In this document: positions 52,140-62,327 of the stretch, in pieces
Numbering within the stretch: the first letter of the stretch is position 1
Layout of the letters: each line of letters opens with the position of its first letter
Source: Flavobacterium algicola
GTDB lineage: Bacteria; Bacteroidota; Bacteroidia; Flavobacteriales; Flavobacteriaceae
Assembly (NCBI RefSeq): GCF_022399565.1
Contig: NZ_JAJTUT010000001.1
Coordinates: 1,291,336 to 1,355,335 of the forward strand
DNA length: 64,000 nt
Direction: 5' to 3'
Position numbers and translations under genes: made by a program
The notes under the pieces: generated by a model
Seen by the model: the letters and a program-made list of their open reading frames with translations, nothing else
What the model was told of the DNA's origin: nothing
Databases searched by the model: none

Positions 52140-53369
52140 ATGAAAAGAGAACATTATATCCCATTTGATAAGGAATTCTTGCTCGAACAACAATTAGCAG
52201 CTTACGACAAAAATCCTAAAACGGTTGAAGATTTTAAAAAGCTATTCGATATCGTTGAACATTATTTTCACTACGAAGCCTTTAACCTCATTCGTACTCT
52301 AAAACACAATTACGCTTCGTTCAATCCAGATGTCAGCTCAGAAGAACGTGTTCTTAATAGCCACAAAACCGATTTTACGAATTTTAAAGAAACGCTTCTC
52401 ACAGTTTTGGAGCGAAGTAATTACAGCCGAGTAAATCAAGAAACTTTGGATAAGGCACTCAAAGATTCCGATTTGATTGGTCTCGATCTTGCTATCGATT
52501 TTACCGTTTATAAAGAATATGAGTTGTATGTGCGTGGGCAACACACAACCAAAGAAAAAGTACGTCATTATTATTTTTGGAAGAAAGAAATTGAAATTGA
52601 ATATTATGATCGTGTCATGGTGTATCTCCATTACAATGAAGACGAATATTTCGAAGACAAGAAAATTAATTTAAAAAAGCTCCTTATTGAACCAGGCTGC
52701 ATTGTTCTGAAAGTTTTTAAACGAGTCCCAAAAAACGATCTCGAAACCGTATTTCCAAATGCTATTCCCAAAATGTCCACCACCGACAAACTCTTGTTTT
52801 GGGTTCCTGGAGTTGCCGGAGTCATTTCGTTATTAAGTACCACGGTAATTCCTGCGTTAATAACAATGGATGCCGCCTACAAATCAGGCGAACACATTGA
52901 TTTATTAAATAGCAAAACCTCGTTAAATCAAGGTTTGATTGCACTTGGAATATTGGGAGCGTACTTATTTCGCCAATACAACAATTTTGTAAACAAGAAA
53001 ATCCGATATTCAAAAATGCTTTCGGACAGTCTTTACTTTAAAAATCTAGGGAATAATAGTGGCGCTCTATATTCTCTGTTAAACGCATCGGAAGAAGAAG
53101 TGCTGAAAGAAACGCTATTGGCCTACTCTTTTTTAAATCGAAGCGAAATCCCATTAACGGCAGAAGCACTCGACAACCAAATTGAATCTTGGTTCCAAAC
53201 CACCTTAAACACAGACCTTGATTTTGATGTACATGATGCTTTAATACAATTAAAAAACATGGGACTAGGCAGCGAAATCAACGGAAAATGGACTGTTATT
53301 CCGCTAGAAGAAGCACTGATTAAAATAGATGAACTATGGGATGGCGTTTTTGATTACAACCAAAAATAA
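52140..53369 (+). CDS. DUF3754/TMEM143-family membrane protein
   Basis: 409 residues. A large N-terminal soluble part (about 1-210, with FTVYKEYELYVRGQHTTKEK, 20 residues), two membrane helices (about 220-243 and 262-281), then a C-terminal helical part. This is the layout of DUF3754, whose eukaryotic relative is the mitochondrial TMEM143. No biochemical role is established. Single gene. Confidence 0.75.
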   Translation: MKREHYIPFDKEFLLEQQLAAYDKNPKTVEDFKKLFDIVEHYFHYEAFNLIRTLKHNYASFNPDVSSEERVLNSHKTDFTNFKETLLTVLERSNYSRVNQETLDKALKDSDLIGLDLAIDFTVYKEYELYVRGQHTTKEKVRHYYFWKKEIEIEYYDRVMVYLHYNEDEYFEDKKINLKKLLIEPGCIVLKVFKRVPKNDLETVFPNAIPKMSTTDKLLFWVPGVAGVISLLSTTVIPALITMDAAYKSGEHIDLLNSKTSLNQGLIALGILGAYLFRQYNNFVNKKIRYSKMLSDSLYFKNLGNNSGALYSLLNASEEEVLKETLLAYSFLNRSEIPLTAEALDNQIESWFQTTLNTDLDFDVHDALIQLKNMGLGSEINGKWTVIPLEEALIKIDELWDGVFDYNQK

Positions 53370-53515
53370 TCACAGCTGCCGTTGTTGTTATGCGATCAAT
53401 ACAAAAATAGCAACCAGTACTTCCAAAAAAAAATTAACTAATTAGAAACGAAGTTTCATCAAGTCTTCATGCCGTAAATTACTGGCTGGTTCAAAAAACT
53501 TAAAACGGCAGAAAC

Positions 53516-53546
53516 TTTGACATTTATTCCCTTTTCCGTACTTTTG
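53516..53546 (+). promoter_or_regulatory. Complete Bacteroidota promoter of trhO (TTTG - 19 nt - TACTTTTG)
   Basis: -33 TTTG (53516-53519) and -7 TACTTTTG (53539-53546) are separated by 19 nt, matching the Bacteroidota consensus. ATG of trhO follows 35 nt later. Confidence 0.75.
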
Positions 53547-53581
53547 CAAAAATAATTTTTCACACTTAAACCGTTTATAGC

Positions 53582-54961
53582 ATGCAACTGTATAACACTT
53601 TAAGCGCAGAAGAAAGAGCCATCATGATTGATGATGCCGGAAAACAAAGACTTACTTTGTCTTTCTATGCTTATGCGCAAATTCAAGATCCAACACAATT
53701 TCGTAACGATTTATTCCGTGCTTGGGACCCGCTAGTGGTTCTTGGTCGAATTTATGTAGCCAAAGAAGGTATTAACGCTCAGTTATCGCTTCCGGCAGAT
53801 AATTTCTATGCTTTTAAAGATACTATCGAAGCCTACGATTTTATGAAAGGGATGCGATTGAATATTGCCGTAGAGCATGATGATCACTCGTTCTTGAAAC
53901 TGACGATTAAAGTGCGTGACAAAATTGTTGCCGATGGTTTGAATGATGAAACCTTTGATGTTACAAATATAGGTGTGCACTTAAAAGCCAAAGAATTCAA
54001 TGCTATCTTAGATGATCCCAATACAATTGTTGTTGATTTTCGAAATCATTATGAGAGTGAAATTGGCTATTTTAAAGGCGCCATTACTCCTGATGTAGAT
54101 ACTTTTAGAGAATCATTGCCTATTATAAACGAGCAGTTACAAGATTTTAAAGAAGACAAAAACTTAGTGATGTATTGCACTGGCGGAATTCGTTGTGAGA
54201 AAGCTTCGGCATATTTTAAACACCAGGGTTTTAAAAATGTATTTCAGTTAGAGGGTGGTATTATTAACTATGCAAAGCAAATTAAGGAAGAGGAACTAGA
54301 GAGTAAATTTATTGGTAAAAACTTTGTATTTGATCACCGCTTAGGCGAAAGAATTACAGACGATATCGTTTCACAATGCCACCAATGCGGTAAACCTTGC
54401 GATGTACACACTAACTGTATCAACGAAGGTTGCCACTTACTTTTTATTCAGTGTGAGGAATGTGCTCAAGCCATGCAAGGCTGTTGCTCACAAGACTGCA
54501 TTGATATTATTCACTTACCTGAAGAAGAGCAAAAAGCAGTACGTCGTGGTGTTAAAAACGGAAATAAAATATTCAAAAAAGGAAAATCTGATGTGTTGAC
54601 TTTCAAAAACAGAGAAGCAAATCAAGACCCGTTAGCTTCGGTTCCTAATTTGGTTGACTTGACAAAGTCAAAAGCGCTGGCTAAGAAAGAGCCAAAGATT
54701 AAAAAACAATACATTGGTAGAGGAACTCACTTTTTCCCAAAACCAAGTGTTGGCCAATTTACAATTGAAGAAAATGAAATCAATGTCGGCGATACGATCT
54801 TGATCAAAGGGATGACCACGGGCGAACAAAAGCTGTTGCTAACAGAAATGTTAGTAAACGATAAAGCTGCTGATAAAGCTGCGGTGGGTGATATTTGTAC
54901 TTTTCAACTACCATTTAGAATTCGACTATCAGACAAATTATATAAAGTTTTAGAAGCTTAA
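53582..54961 (+). CDS. trhO: tRNA uridine(34) hydroxylase (rhodanese-type), TrhO
   Basis: 459 residues. Oxygen-dependent tRNA uridine(34) 5-hydroxylase of the YceA/rhodanese type. An N-terminal acylphosphatase-like domain precedes the rhodanese domain, which has the catalytic loop YCTGGIRC (Cys 199). A C-terminal Cys-rich region follows (CHQCGKPCD, CINEGCHLLFIQCEECAQAM, cut at 20), probably zinc-binding. The last about 130 residues extend beyond the E. coli enzyme, as in other Bacteroidota homologs. Role in wobble modification is by family, next to mnmG function elsewhere in the window. Confidence 0.9.
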   Translation: MQLYNTLSAEERAIMIDDAGKQRLTLSFYAYAQIQDPTQFRNDLFRAWDPLVVLGRIYVAKEGINAQLSLPADNFYAFKDTIEAYDFMKGMRLNIAVEHDDHSFLKLTIKVRDKIVADGLNDETFDVTNIGVHLKAKEFNAILDDPNTIVVDFRNHYESEIGYFKGAITPDVDTFRESLPIINEQLQDFKEDKNLVMYCTGGIRCEKASAYFKHQGFKNVFQLEGGIINYAKQIKEEELESKFIGKNFVFDHRLGERITDDIVSQCHQCGKPCDVHTNCINEGCHLLFIQCEECAQAMQGCCSQDCIDIIHLPEEEQKAVRRGVKNGNKIFKKGKSDVLTFKNREANQDPLASVPNLVDLTKSKALAKKEPKIKKQYIGRGTHFFPKPSVGQFTIEENEINVGDTILIKGMTTGEQKLLLTEMLVNDKAADKAAVGDICTFQLPFRIRLSDKLYKVLEA

Positions 54962-54983
54962 TTTCTTTTCTATTACCAATATC

Positions 54984-55028
54984 AAAGAAGTTCTATCCTA
55001 TAAGTTAATGGGGTAGAACTTCTTTTTG
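54984..55028 (+). terminator. trhO terminator
   Basis: AAAGAAGTTCTATCC (54984-54998) pairs with GGGTAGAACTTCTTT (55011-55025) with one G-U, followed by TTG after a T-run. Confidence 0.88.
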
Positions 55029-55195
55029 CATTTCAGCAGTTGGGAAAGATGTTCTGCAATGGCTTTTTTTCGAATAAAATTTAAGAATTATTGCTGATTC
55101 CAACAATTGCAACTTACGCTTAAAAAATACTATCTTTACGAATTAAACGTTTTAAGAACTTAAGTTGTGTCTTTCACAACACTACATATAAAATT

Positions 55196-56542
55196 ATGGC
55201 ATGTACAAGTTGTTCAACTTCTGATGGTGGTGCACCTAAGGGTTGTAAAAATAATGGGACTTGCGGCACCGATAGCTGCAATAAATTAACAGTCTTTGAT
55301 TGGCTTTCAAATATGAGTTTACCTAGTGGTCAAGCGCCATTTGATTGTGTTGAGGTACGTTTCAAAAACGGACGTAAGGAATTTTATCGAAATACAGAAA
55401 AATTAACTCTAAGCATTGGTGACATTGTTGCGACAGTAGCTTCGCCAGGACATGATATCGGAATTGTAACATTGACCGGTGAATTGGTTCGTGTACAAAT
55501 GAAGAAAAAAGGTGTAAGTCCTACAAGCAATGAAGTTCCAAAAATCTATAGAAAAGCATCTCAAAAAGATATTGATATTTGGTCTGTAGCTAGAGAAAAA
55601 GAAGAGCCGATGAAAGTGCGTGCTCGTGAACTTGCAATCGCACACAAACTAGAAATGAAAATTTCTGATATTGAGTTTCAAGGTGATGGTTCAAAAGCAA
55701 CTTTTTATTATACAGCCAACGACCGTGTTGATTTTAGATTATTGATCAAGGATTTTGCTAAAGAATTCAGCACTAGAGTCGAAATGAAACAAGTAGGTTT
55801 CCGTCAGGAAGCGGCTCGTTTGGGTGGAATTGGATCTTGTGGTAGAGAATTATGTTGCTCAACTTGGTTAACAGATTTTAGAAGTGTAAACACCTCTGCA
55901 GCACGTTACCAACAACTGTCATTGAATCCGCAAAAATTAGCAGGACAATGTGGTAAATTGAAATGTTGTTTGAACTATGAGTTAGACACTTACATGGATG
56001 CTTTAAAAGGTTTTCCAGATTTTGATACTAGATTAGTAACAGAAAAAGGAGATGCTGTTTGTCAAAAGCAAGATATTTTCAAAGGGTTAATGTGGTTTGC
56101 TTATACTAGCAATTATGCCAATTGGCATGTATTGAAGATCGACAAAGTGCGTGAAATCGTTGCTGACAATAAGCAGAAAATTAAAGTTTCTTCTCTGGAA
56201 GATTATGCAATAGAAATTGTAGAAGAAGTAGAAAAAGACTTTAATAATGCTATGGGGCAAGAGAGTCTGACTCGTTTTGACCAACCTAAGAAAAAGAAGA
56301 AACCTAATAGAAAACCAAAACCAGCAGCTGAAAAAGTTGGTTCTGAAAACATCATTAGACCTGCTAATGAAAATAAAATTATTAGTGCGAAACTAGCTGG
56401 TAAAAAACCACCAAGGCCAAACAATAATAAAAAGCCAAACAATAACAATCCTAACAAATCGGCGGCTCCGAAAGACGAAACCAAACCGAACCCGCAACCT
56501 AGAAAACCTATAATTATTACCAAAAATGAGAATAAAAAATAG
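55196..56542 (+). CDS. ricT: RicT/PSP1-family Fe-S protein
   Basis: 448 residues. N-terminal Cys-rich tail (MACTSCSTSDGGAPKGC...), then the PSP1 C-terminal domain with the two Cys clusters GSCGRELCCSTW and GQCGKLKCCLNYE, which in RicT bind an Fe-S cluster of the Ric complex. The last about 90 residues are Lys/Pro/Asn-rich low complexity. In Bacillus RicT acts in mRNA processing with RicA and RicF; those are not present here. It is 5' to gldH with a 17-bp overlap, a linkage typical of flavobacteria. Confidence 0.88.
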   Translation: MACTSCSTSDGGAPKGCKNNGTCGTDSCNKLTVFDWLSNMSLPSGQAPFDCVEVRFKNGRKEFYRNTEKLTLSIGDIVATVASPGHDIGIVTLTGELVRVQMKKKGVSPTSNEVPKIYRKASQKDIDIWSVAREKEEPMKVRARELAIAHKLEMKISDIEFQGDGSKATFYYTANDRVDFRLLIKDFAKEFSTRVEMKQVGFRQEAARLGGIGSCGRELCCSTWLTDFRSVNTSAARYQQLSLNPQKLAGQCGKLKCCLNYELDTYMDALKGFPDFDTRLVTEKGDAVCQKQDIFKGLMWFAYTSNYANWHVLKIDKVREIVADNKQKIKVSSLEDYAIEIVEEVEKDFNNAMGQESLTRFDQPKKKKKPNRKPKPAAEKVGSENIIRPANENKIISAKLAGKKPPRPNNNKKPNNNNPNKSAAPKDETKPNPQPRKPIIITKNENKK

Positions 56543-57005
56543 TTTTTTATTGCTTCTAATGGCTATACTGCTTTTTTCATGTGACGAAAAAAGAGTTTTT
56601 GACGAATACAAATCGGTTGGTAGTTCGTGGCATAAGGACAGTATTGTAACTTTTGATTTGCCTGAATTGGATTCTACAAAAAGGTATGATTTGTTTATCA
56701 ATTTGAGAGACAATAATAATTACCCATACAATAATTTATTTCTAATAGTTACCTTAGAAAAGCCAAACGGTTATACTAAAGTAGATACATTAGAATACGA
56801 AATGACTGCTCCAGACGGAAGTTTGCTAGGGGATGGTTTCACAGACATCAAAGAGAGTAAATTGTTTTATAAAGAAGGAGTTCGCTTTCGCGGAAAATAC
56901 AAATTGAACATCAAACAAGCAGTGAGAGAGTCGGGCAAAGTACCAGGTGTTACGGAGCTAGAAGGTGTCACAGATATCGGTTTAAGAATAGAAAAAAAAG
57001 AATAG
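56526..57005 (+). CDS. gldH: Gliding motility lipoprotein GldH
   Basis: 159 residues. Lipobox signal (MRIKNSFLLLLMAILLFSC, Cys 19). The mature part fits GldH (YKSVGSSWHKDSIVTFDLPE, 20 residues; LRDNNNYPYNNLFLIV). GldH is needed for gliding and for stability of the T9SS GldKLMN-linked machinery in Flavobacterium. It begins inside the ricT gene (17-bp overlap) and is followed 14 bp later by the PBP gene, so the three form an operon. Confidence 0.92.
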   Translation: MRIKNSFLLLLMAILLFSCDEKRVFDEYKSVGSSWHKDSIVTFDLPELDSTKRYDLFINLRDNNNYPYNNLFLIVTLEKPNGYTKVDTLEYEMTAPDGSLLGDGFTDIKESKLFYKEGVRFRGKYKLNIKQAVRESGKVPGVTELEGVTDIGLRIEKKE

Positions 57006-57019
57006 AATAGTATTAATTT

Positions 57020-59317
57020 ATGGCTACAAAAAAGAATAATTCAACCAACACTAGTTTCAAAAAGTACACAGCAACTTTTTGGAAAATATTTTTTTACGGA
57101 CTCGGTAGTATAGCCGTGTTTTTCTTATTTGCTTCTTGGGGAATCTTCGGTTCTATGCCTTCATTTGAAGATTTAGAAAATCCAGACTCTAATTTAGCAA
57201 CAGAAATTATCTCCTCAGACGGTGTCGTTCTTGGAAAATATTTTCAGAAAAACAGATCACAATTAAAGTATTCTGATTTACCAAAGAACTTGGTAGATGC
57301 ACTAGTTGCTACAGAAGACGAGCGTTTTTACGAACATTCAGGTATTGATGGTAGAGGAACATTAAGAGCAATTGCAAGCTTAGGTAGTAGTGGAGGTGCA
57401 AGTACACTTACACAACAATTAGCCAAACAACTGTTTCATGGAGAAGGATCAAAATTTCTTCCATTTAGAATCGTTCAAAAGGTAAAAGAATGGATTATCG
57501 CTATTCGATTAGAAAGACAATATACAAAAAATGAAATCCTTGCCATGTACTGTAACGTATATGATTTCGGAAATTATTCTGTTGGTGTAAGCTCTGCAGC
57601 GCAAACTTATTTTTCTAAATCTCCCAAACAGTTAACGGTTGATGAATCGGCTATTCTGGTGGGGATGTTCAAAAATTCTGGACTGTACAATCCGGTACGT
57701 AATCCGCAAGGAGTAAAGAACCGTCGTAATGTTGTTTTGGCACAAATGGAAAAAGCCAAAATGATTACCAAAGAGCAAAAGCTGAAATACCAAGCTTTGC
57801 CAATTACCTTAAATTTCAAATTAGAGAGTCACCGTGAGGGAATAGCAACCTACTTTAGAGAATACCTTCGTGATTATATGAAGAAATGGGCGGCAGACAA
57901 TAAAAAAGCCGATGGTTCGGATTATGACATTTACAAAGACGGTCTTAAAATCTACACTACTATCGACTCAAGAATGCAAGAACATGCAGAGACAGCCGTA
58001 AACTCTCACATGGCCAACTTGCAACAAGAATTTTTTATCCAAGCAAAAGGAAATAAAAATGCTCCTTTTGTAAATATTACAGATTCAGAAACGCAACGTA
58101 TCTTAAAACAAGCCATGAAAACGTCCAATCGTTGGAACGTTATGAAAGGTATGGATAAAACAGACGAAGAAATAGAAGCTTCTTTTTATAAAGAAGCAAA
58201 AATGACGGTTTTCACCTGGAAAGGAGAAAGAGATACTATCATGAAACCTATCGATTCTATCCGTTATTACAAACACTTTTTACAAGCAGGTTTAATGGCT
58301 ATGGAGCCACAAACAGGAAATATTAAAGCGTGGGTTGGCGGGATCAATTACAAATACTTCCAATACGATCACGTTGCTCAAGGTGCACGTCAAGTAGGGT
58401 CAACCTTTAAACCTTTTGTGTATGCAACAGCAATTGAGCAATTAAACATGTCTCCTTGTGATAGCATTATCGATGCGCCTTTTACAATTCCGGTAGGCCG
58501 TCATCATGTTACAGCAACTTGGACACCAAGAAATTCAGACAACAGATACAGAGGAATGATAACATTGAAGAAAGCTTTGGCGAATTCTATCAATACTATT
58601 TCTGCAAAATTAATGGACAAAGTTGGTCCAGAGGCTGTAGTTGAATTAACACACAAACTGGGAGTAAAATCTCAAATTCCGTTGCAACCGTCGATTGCTC
58701 TAGGAGCTGTAGAAATTACTGTAGAAGATATGGTAGCAGCCTACAGTACTTTCGCAAATCAGGGAGTATACAACAAACCACAATTTTTAGATCGTATTGA
58801 GGATAAGAGTGGGATCGTAATCTACGAACCAATTCCAGAATCGCATGATGTATTAAACAAAGATATTGCCTTTGCTGTAATCAAATTACTAGAGGGAGTA
58901 ACCGAGGGTGGTTCTGGTTCTCGACTGCGTACTACCGGTGGTGGTGGTGGATCAAATCGTTGGACAGGTTATCCTTATTCATTCAGAAATCCAATTGCAG
59001 GTAAAACAGGAACAACTCAAAATCAATCCGATGGTTGGTTTATGGGAATGGTACCAAACTTAGTAACTGGTGTTTGGGTAGGTTGTGAAGACCGTTCGGC
59101 ACGTTTTAAGAGCATTACCTATGGTCAAGGGGCAACAGCAGCTTTACCAGTTTGGGGTTACTTTATGAAATTGTGTTACAACGATCCCGAATTAAAAGTG
59201 TCTAAAAAAGAATTTGATCGCCCGGCAAATTTATCGATCAAAGTAGATTGCTACACAGCACCAAAAATTAAAGATACAATAGCAACACAACAAGATACCG
59301 AAGAATTTTCATTTTAA
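57020..59317 (+). CDS. Class A penicillin-binding protein 1A
   Basis: 765 residues. Bifunctional peptidoglycan synthase: N-terminal membrane anchor (about 20-42); glycosyltransferase domain with catalytic Glu in ATEDERFYEHSGID and GASTLTQQLAKQLF; transpeptidase domain with SxxK at Ser 461-Thr-Phe-Lys 464 (GSTFKPF), the SxN motif in ALANSINTI, and KTGTT; short C-terminal tail. Located in the cytoplasmic membrane facing the periplasm. Third gene of the ricT-gldH operon, followed 22 bp later by a GNAT gene. Confidence 0.94.
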   Translation: MATKKNNSTNTSFKKYTATFWKIFFYGLGSIAVFFLFASWGIFGSMPSFEDLENPDSNLATEIISSDGVVLGKYFQKNRSQLKYSDLPKNLVDALVATEDERFYEHSGIDGRGTLRAIASLGSSGGASTLTQQLAKQLFHGEGSKFLPFRIVQKVKEWIIAIRLERQYTKNEILAMYCNVYDFGNYSVGVSSAAQTYFSKSPKQLTVDESAILVGMFKNSGLYNPVRNPQGVKNRRNVVLAQMEKAKMITKEQKLKYQALPITLNFKLESHREGIATYFREYLRDYMKKWAADNKKADGSDYDIYKDGLKIYTTIDSRMQEHAETAVNSHMANLQQEFFIQAKGNKNAPFVNITDSETQRILKQAMKTSNRWNVMKGMDKTDEEIEASFYKEAKMTVFTWKGERDTIMKPIDSIRYYKHFLQAGLMAMEPQTGNIKAWVGGINYKYFQYDHVAQGARQVGSTFKPFVYATAIEQLNMSPCDSIIDAPFTIPVGRHHVTATWTPRNSDNRYRGMITLKKALANSINTISAKLMDKVGPEAVVELTHKLGVKSQIPLQPSIALGAVEITVEDMVAAYSTFANQGVYNKPQFLDRIEDKSGIVIYEPIPESHDVLNKDIAFAVIKLLEGVTEGGSGSRLRTTGGGGGSNRWTGYPYSFRNPIAGKTGTTQNQSDGWFMGMVPNLVTGVWVGCEDRSARFKSITYGQGATAALPVWGYFMKLCYNDPELKVSKKEFDRPANLSIKVDCYTAPKIKDTIATQQDTEEFSF

Positions 59318-59339
59318 AATAACCCAAAATATATCATGT

Positions 59340-59762
59340 ATGTCTGATATTAAAACAGCAATTACCGAAATAGAAATAGCTTCCTGTTGGGAAGCTATTT
59401 CTATTTTACGACCTAAGTTGCAACAAGAACAATTTGTAGGTCAGATTATGGAGATGCAAAAAGAAGGATACACCCTTTTGTACCTACAGGAAAACGATCA
59501 AACGGTAGCTATAGCGGGTTATCGCATCTATTCCATGCTATACTGTGGCAAAATGCTGTATTTGGATGACCTTTCTACCCTAGAAAACCAGAGAGGAAAA
59601 GGCTATGCTTCACAACTTTTGAACCATTTGAAAGATATTGGATTAAAGCAAAACTGCATTTCCTTACATCTGGATTCTGGACCGAATCGCACAGTAGCTC
59701 ATAAATTGTATTTCAAAGAGAACTTTACGATTACTTCTTTTCATTTTTCGAAAAATTTGTAG
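59340..59762 (+). CDS. GNAT-family N-acetyltransferase
   Basis: 140 residues. GNAT fold with acetyl-CoA loop QRGKGYASQLLNHL (R/QxxGxG/A pattern, about residues 83-97) and the late HKLYFKENF motif. The substrate is unknown. Lies 22 bp after the PBP gene and may be co-transcribed. Confidence 0.87.
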   Translation: MSDIKTAITEIEIASCWEAISILRPKLQQEQFVGQIMEMQKEGYTLLYLQENDQTVAIAGYRIYSMLYCGKMLYLDDLSTLENQRGKGYASQLLNHLKDIGLKQNCISLHLDSGPNRTVAHKLYFKENFTITSFHFSKNL

Positions 59763-59846
59763 ACATGTCCTTTTTTGATTGTCAATAATGTTTTTTCTTT
59801 CGAATATAAAGTCCTAATTTTAAGATATCAAAGAAATTCAACTGTC

Positions 59847-60548
59847 ATGATTAACAAAAATGTAAATACCGTTCAAGAGGCACTAGTAGGAATAGAAAAT
59901 GGCATGACCCTACTTCTAGGTGGGTTCGGACTTTGTGGTATACCCGAGAACTGTATAGCCGAACTTGTTCAAAAAGAAACTAGCCAACTCACTTGTGTTT
60001 CCAACAATGCAGGCGTTGACGATTTTGGTCTTGGCTTACTGTTACAGAAAAAACAAATTAAAAAAATGATTTCGTCCTACGTGGGTGAGAATGCCGAGTT
60101 TGAGCGCCAAATGCTTTCGGGCGAGCTTGAAGTCGAACTGATTCCGCAAGGCACCTTGGCCGAACGTTGTCGTGCGGCACAAGCAGGTATTCCCGCATTC
60201 TACACCCCCGCAGGTTATGGAACCGAAGTAGCCGAAGGTAAAGAAACCCGAGACTTTAACGGAAAAACGCACATTTTAGAGCATGCTTTTGAAGCTGATT
60301 TCTCCATCATCAAAGCTTGGAAAGGTGATACTGCAGGCAACCTTATCTTCAAAGGAACCGCCCGAAATTTTAATCCATGTATGGCAGGTGCAGCAAAAAT
60401 AACCATAGTAGAAGTCGAAGAATTGGTAGAGGCTGGAACCTTAGACCCCAATCAAATTCATATTCCGGGTATTTTTGTACAGCGAATTTTTCAAGGAGAG
60501 AAATACGAAAAGAGAATTGAACAACGCACCGTTCGTACCAAAAACTAA
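59847..60548 (+). CDS. 3-oxoacid CoA-transferase subunit A
   Basis: 233 residues. Alpha subunit of a 3-oxoacid (succinyl-CoA:acetoacetate-type) CoA-transferase, ScoA/AtoD type. Start [20 protein letters not shown] (20 residues); key [15 protein letters not shown] loop and [20 protein letters not shown] (20 residues). ATG 59847 is chosen over an upstream TTG-type extension because the family starts there. It lies 10 bp upstream of subunit B, clearly one operon. Confidence 0.94.
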   Translation: MINKNVNTVQEALVGIENGMTLLLGGFGLCGIPENCIAELVQKETSQLTCVSNNAGVDDFGLGLLLQKKQIKKMISSYVGENAEFERQMLSGELEVELIPQGTLAERCRAAQAGIPAFYTPAGYGTEVAEGKETRDFNGKTHILEHAFEADFSIIKAWKGDTAGNLIFKGTARNFNPCMAGAAKITIVEVEELVEAGTLDPNQIHIPGIFVQRIFQGEKYEKRIEQRTVRTKN

Positions 60549-60558
60549 TCCATACATT

Positions 60559-61215
60559 ATGTTAGATAAAATCGGAATCGCAAAAAGAATAGCACAAGAA
60601 CTCAAAGACGGTTATTTTGTAAACCTAGGGATCGGTATTCCGACTCTCGTTGCCAACTACATCCCAGAAGGCATAAACGTCGAAATTCAAAGCGAAAACG
60701 GCGTCCTAGGAATGGGTCCATTCCCTTTTGAAGGAGAAGAAGATGCTGATATCATAAATGCCGGAAAACAAACCATAACCACCTTAGCAGGCGCGTCCTT
60801 TTTTGACTCAGCAATGAGTTTCGCCATGATTCGTGGCAAACACGTTGACTTAACCATTTTAGGCGCCATGGAAGTTTCTGAAAACGGCGACATCGCCAAC
60901 TGGAAAATCCCAGGAAAAATGGTCAAAGGCATGGGGGGAGCGATGGATTTGGTAGCTTCTGCCGAAAACATTATCGTTGCCATGATGCATGTTAATAAAG
61001 CTGGAGAGTCTAAGATCTTAAAAAAATGTACACTACCTCTAACAGGTGTAAATTGCGTCAAAAAGATTGTAACAGAATTAGCCTTTATGGAAGTCACAGA
61101 TAAAGGTATTCGTTTATTAGAACGTGCTCCTGGAGTTTCTGTTGAACAAATAGTAGCAGCTACAGAGGCTACATTATTGATAGTAGGTGAAATTCCTGAA
61201 ATGGTAATTGAATAG
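60559..61215 (+). CDS. 3-oxoacid CoA-transferase subunit B
   Basis: 218 residues. Beta subunit with the catalytic Glu 46 in SENGVLGMGPFP, and GAMEVSENGDIANWKIPGKM (20 residues), typical of ScoB/AtoA. Together with subunit A it moves CoA between succinyl-CoA and acetoacetate (or similar acids) in ketone-body or branched-chain breakdown. ATG 60559 is chosen because it lies just after the subunit A stop. Confidence 0.94.
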   Translation: MLDKIGIAKRIAQELKDGYFVNLGIGIPTLVANYIPEGINVEIQSENGVLGMGPFPFEGEEDADIINAGKQTITTLAGASFFDSAMSFAMIRGKHVDLTILGAMEVSENGDIANWKIPGKMVKGMGGAMDLVASAENIIVAMMHVNKAGESKILKKCTLPLTGVNCVKKIVTELAFMEVTDKGIRLLERAPGVSVEQIVAATEATLLIVGEIPEMVIE

Positions 61216-61303
61216 GTTTCCGAGAAAATTTGTGACATTACTGCCAGTTAAAAGATTTCGATAAAGAAATTGATACGATGTATCTAATTCCTTTATACAA
61301 AAT

Positions 61304-61348
61304 AAAAAGAGAAAGCACGATCTAGACAGAATCGTGCTTTCTCTTTTT
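61304..61348. terminator. Bidirectional terminator between CoA-transferase and bestrophin
   Basis: AAAAAGAGAAAGCACGAT (61304-61321) pairs perfectly with ATCGTGCTTTCTCTTTTT (61331-61348), 18 bp, loop of 9. A/T runs on both sides serve both convergent genes; the bestrophin stop lies at its edge. Confidence 0.93.
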
Positions 61349-62295
61349 TACAGAACAAAATAAGCCTCTTGTTCTGAATTTTTATTCTGAGCTTTCATAG
61401 CGTTGTTGTCGCTAATCTCAAATTCATTTCGATATTCATTGACCATCTGCATCAAATTGTTTTCGATAGTATTTGCAATTGCAGTAACAGGAGTATCTGT
61501 TGGTTTATTTTCAAAGGGATCCTGCAAATGAATGGCCATTTTTTCGATCAAAAAGAAAGAAGTTGCTATTGTAGTAATTAATGGAATAGCAAACCAGCTT
61601 AACAAACTTATTAAACCAAATGGCAGTAGAATGATAAACAAACAAAGTGTAAAATGAATGTATATGCTGTAGGTAGTTGGGAACACGGTGTTTTTAATAC
61701 GCTCACATTTACCCATAGCATCACACAATCTACTCAAAGTATTGTCTAACTCTACTTGTTGATAAGTCGTAATTTGTTTCTCTTTTAGTGCAATTCGTAA
61801 GTCTTTTGCATGCAAGACCAATAATGCATTGGGAATGTGCTTGTGATTTTTTACAAATCGCAATTCATCTGGCGATAACAACTTTTTTATTGGCTCGATT
61901 GCGTCTTCATTACGCAGGGACTGCCCTAAACTATAGCACCATGCAATTTGTCTTTTTGCAAATTTTTGCTTAAATTCATCTGCTTGTACCGAGAAATCAG
62001 GGTCTTTGTAAAATGTAATCATTTGCCTGACCAATGTTCTAGATTCATTAACAATCGATCCCCAAATTATTCTAGCTTCCCACCAACGGTCATAAGCTTG
62101 ATTGGATTTGAAAGCTAATAATAAGGATATAATAGTACCAATTATTCCGGGTACGGCAATGGGTATTTCTACATTGATATTAATAAAATAGTGGTGAAAT
62201 ATTTCAAATAATATGGTATACGTCAATACAAGAGCCAATTCTACTTTGATTTTTCCCAGAACGTATCTTAATGGAATTTTCTTTTTTAATAACAT
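61348..62295 (-). CDS. Bestrophin-family anion channel protein
   Basis: 315 residues, bacterial bestrophin (UPF0187/RFP-TM). Membrane helices near the N-terminus (about 20-45 and 49-65); the hallmark NQAYDRWWEARIIWG; a soluble helical middle; helices at about 200-245. Bacterial bestrophins form pentameric ion channels; the ion is not predictable. Downstream of a universal-stress-like gene (32 bp) and a sensor kinase on the same strand. Confidence 0.88.
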   Translation of the reverse strand: MLLKKKIPLRYVLGKIKVELALVLTYTILFEIFHHYFININVEIPIAVPGIIGTIISLLLAFKSNQAYDRWWEARIIWGSIVNESRTLVRQMITFYKDPDFSVQADEFKQKFAKRQIAWCYSLGQSLRNEDAIEPIKKLLSPDELRFVKNHKHIPNALLVLHAKDLRIALKEKQITTYQQVELDNTLSRLCDAMGKCERIKNTVFPTTYSIYIHFTLCLFIILLPFGLISLLSWFAIPLITTIATSFFLIEKMAIHLQDPFENKPTDTPVTAIANTIENNLMQMVNEYRNEFEISDNNAMKAQNKNSEQEAYFVL

Positions 62296-62327
62296 ATTTT
62301 ATAATTTAGATTTGACTGTTTGTTCGT

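Noticed and set aside
60687-61238. 183-codon minus-strand ORF over the CoA-transferase B gene
   Set aside because: It is antisense to a clearly conserved gene and has no recognisable domain.
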